A stretch of DNA of 64,000 nucleotides from Belliella calami (GTDB taxonomy: Bacteria; Bacteroidota; Bacteroidia; Cytophagales; Cyclobacteriaceae), in contig NZ_JAKZGS010000004.1 in assembly GCF_022549695.1 (NCBI RefSeq), forward strand, positions 233,756 to 297,755. The letters run 5' to 3'. The position numbers and the translations under genes were made by a program. The first letter of the stretch is position 1. Every line of letters starts with the position of its first letter. The notes beneath the pieces were generated by a model. That model saw only the letters and a list, made by a program, of their open reading frames with translations, did no database searches and was not told the DNA's origin. This document shows positions 62,477 through 64,000 of this stretch, in pieces.

Positions 62477-63461
62477 TTTAGTTTTATTTATTTCTTTTGT
62501 TTTTATAACAAATGTTTATGCTCAGGCAATAAAATTAGAAAATATACAAAACATAGAGATGAAATATATTCAATGTATTGTTAAAGAAGATAAAATAGTA
62601 ATTCATGATAAAAGAGAAACTGAAATCTATATTTATGATATGAATGGAACTTTATTAAACCAAAGGAAAATGGAGCATAATTTTCCTGGAAATGGAATCT
62701 TTCAAATTGATATTTCTGATAAGAATATTCATTTGCTTTTGTTGAGTCCATATGCCATTTCTAAACAAAGTTTAGATTTGAAAAGTAAGGATAAAAGTTT
62801 GGTAAACATGCAAACAAATAAGCTAAAAGTATTTGATTTTAGCTCTTCAGTTTTTCTAGAACTATCAAATGGAAAATACTTAGCTTCTACATTAGAATAT
62901 GAATATTTAAATAAATTTAGAAAAGGAAATTCTTTGACAATATTTGATATAAAAAATAATTCGAATATATCTTTTTCTGAATTCCCAAAATTTCTCAGTA
63001 ATGGTTTTTATTTTTTTTCAGGGAAACAAAGGTTTATTTCATTCTCAAATAACTTAATATACTCCTATTTCAATGGAGATTCCGAGATTAAGGTTTACAA
63101 CGAAAATGGCTCTCAAATTAATTCTATTAAATTAGAAAAAGATTTTGTTCCTAAAAAATTGTACGATGCTTCTACAAAAATCGAATTATTTAGAGATTTT
63201 TTATCTCTTTCAGTCGAAGTAAAGAAGAATTTAACAAACCTTTGGGCTATTGACTTTTCGGTAAATTCTAGTCAAAACATTTATTTTGTTTATCAAAATT
63301 TAGAAAACGGATATTTAATAAAAGAATTAGATTCAAATTCAGGAAAGATTCTAAAAACGAAAGAAATTAAAGATTATCCAATTAACCCAGTTGGATTTGT
63401 TAACGACAAATATTATTATATTTTTAAATCGGATGGGCAATATTTTTTAAAATCAATTTAA
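62457..63461 (+). CDS. Secreted beta-propeller-like protein
   Basis: 334 aa with signal peptide RISLVLFISFVFITNVYA-Q. Strand-rich repeats with Asp-Lys turns (IVKEDKIVIHDKRETEIYIY-DMNGTLLNQRK; NLIYSYFNGDSEIKVYNENG) resemble a 6-bladed propeller, weaker in pattern than the 58860 gene. No lipobox, unlike its neighbours. Last gene of the overlapping operon; very AT-rich. Confidence 0.72.
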   Translation: MKYSRISLVLFISFVFITNVYAQAIKLENIQNIEMKYIQCIVKEDKIVIHDKRETEIYIYDMNGTLLNQRKMEHNFPGNGIFQIDISDKNIHLLLLSPYAISKQSLDLKSKDKSLVNMQTNKLKVFDFSSSVFLELSNGKYLASTLEYEYLNKFRKGNSLTIFDIKNNSNISFSEFPKFLSNGFYFFSGKQRFISFSNNLIYSYFNGDSEIKVYNENGSQINSIKLEKDFVPKKLYDASTKIELFRDFLSLSVEVKKNLTNLWAIDFSVNSSQNIYFVYQNLENGYLIKELDSNSGKILKTKEIKDYPINPVGFVNDKYYYIFKSDGQYFLKSI

Positions 63462-63755
63462 CATATTATACCTTAATATTTAAACTAACTAATGGTGTTT
63501 GATATATGAATTTTAACACTTCATAGCTCGATTTCAAAAATGTATAATTCTTAAAATCAATATGATTTTTCTAAATTTTAACGGAATAATAAAACTCATT
63601 CAAATATATCCAAAATAATAGTTTTTCTTGATCAGTTTAATACCACCCAACCGCATAAACCTGACCTAAAAGTAATTCTTTGCTTATTATTTCAAGATTC
63701 TTTTATAAGTTTGCAACCTAACTGCAAATATTCAGTTTGAAGTTTAGCATATACC
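63462..63755. other. AT-rich intergenic region
   Basis: 294 bp without ORF, strong hairpin or clear promoter. A weak GC rise begins near its right end where the housekeeping-like composition resumes. Confidence 0.45.
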
Positions 63756-64000
63756 TTGGATCAGTTTAGAAAAATATTGCCTCAGTTTAGCCATTTTTGT
63801 TTGGCTTTGTTGCTAAGTGTTTTAGCCAACGGTGTATTCTTTTTTCACTCCCACGAACTTGATAATGGCCGAATAATTACCCATGCGCACCCTTTATTAA
63901 CAGAGGAGCAGCAGGAATTGCCAGATCATGGACATACTGAGGAGGAGCTTCTCTATCTCGATTTGATCGCCCATGCGGAATACTTTCTGTTTGATTTTCA
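63756..64000 (+). CDS. His-rich single-helix membrane protein, 3' end beyond the window
   Basis: Frame open to the window edge (81 codons seen). From a TTG start, LDQFRKILPQFSHFCLALLL-SVLANGVFFFH gives a basic start and one hydrophobic helix, followed by a His/Glu-rich segment (FFHSHELDNGRIITHAHPLL; DHGHTEEELL). The start is the only candidate after an in-frame TGA. This type is seen in Bacteroidota near metal-uptake receptors. Metal binding is inference; partial. Confidence 0.6.
   Translation, partial: MDQFRKILPQFSHFCLALLLSVLANGVFFFHSHELDNGRIITHAHPLLTEEQQELPDHGHTEEELLYLDLIAHAEYFLFDF

Overview
The window looks like chromosomal DNA from a member of the Bacteroidota, order Cytophagales, most plausibly family Cyclobacteriaceae (Algoriphagus/Belliella-like). 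Evidence is the gene order HU - mutY - ssb - gldE, DUF4221 and 6-bladed beta-propeller lipoproteins, start regions without clear Shine-Dalgarno sequences, and several copies of the Bacteroidota -7 promoter box TAnnTTTG. The genus assignment is inference. No rRNA, tRNA, CRISPR array, prophage or intact insertion sequence was seen.

Layout. 1-6.0 kb: RNase G (cut by the window edge), a 29-codon ribosomal-type peptide, a TPR protein and HU on the minus strand, divergent from mutY, ssb and gldE. 6.4-12.4 kb: gltB-gltD glutamate synthase. 12.4-16.1 kb: DUF3050 protein, a frameshifted outer-membrane protein gene, an MsbA-type ABC exporter and a small membrane protein. 16.3-21.5 kb is accessory: a tight operon of GHKL ATPase, STAS-like DUF4325 protein and PIN nuclease beside an M14 peptidase, then a 21-bp inverted repeat and a solitary P-loop ATPase. 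21.7-30 kb: lysC, ribH, a TPR protein, pdhA, recF, doxX, a TlpA-like thioredoxin and a sugar nucleotidyltransferase. 30.6-40 kb: a P-II/amt operon, nadC, gpmI with two lineage-specific exported proteins, nhaD and a glutamate-type dehydrogenase. With gltBD this makes nitrogen assimilation (import, sensing, GOGAT, GDH) a theme of the window. 41.8-57.9 kb: anmK, coaX, an outer-membrane protein, a TPR protein, lptC, a CNNM/CBS protein, PpiD, DUF493, pterin dehydratase, rsmI, suhB, a large AsmA-like protein and an AEC transporter.

Two AT-rich stretches (about 40.0-41.4 kb and 58.8-63.5 kb) hold short secreted peptides with paired cysteines encoded next to DUF4221 or beta-propeller proteins. The second is an overlapping operon that also encodes a CxxC lipoprotein. 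These and the GHKL-STAS-PIN operon are the best candidates for undescribed systems.

Intergenic DNA is rich in small palindromes: a five-copy hairpin array with apparent compensatory changes (56.7-57.0 kb), a hairpin element present twice (24.9 and 30.1 kb), and REP-like fragments at 23.2, 30.4 and 51.1 kb. Coordinates follow the most plausible start codon. Where a longer reading frame exists this is stated.
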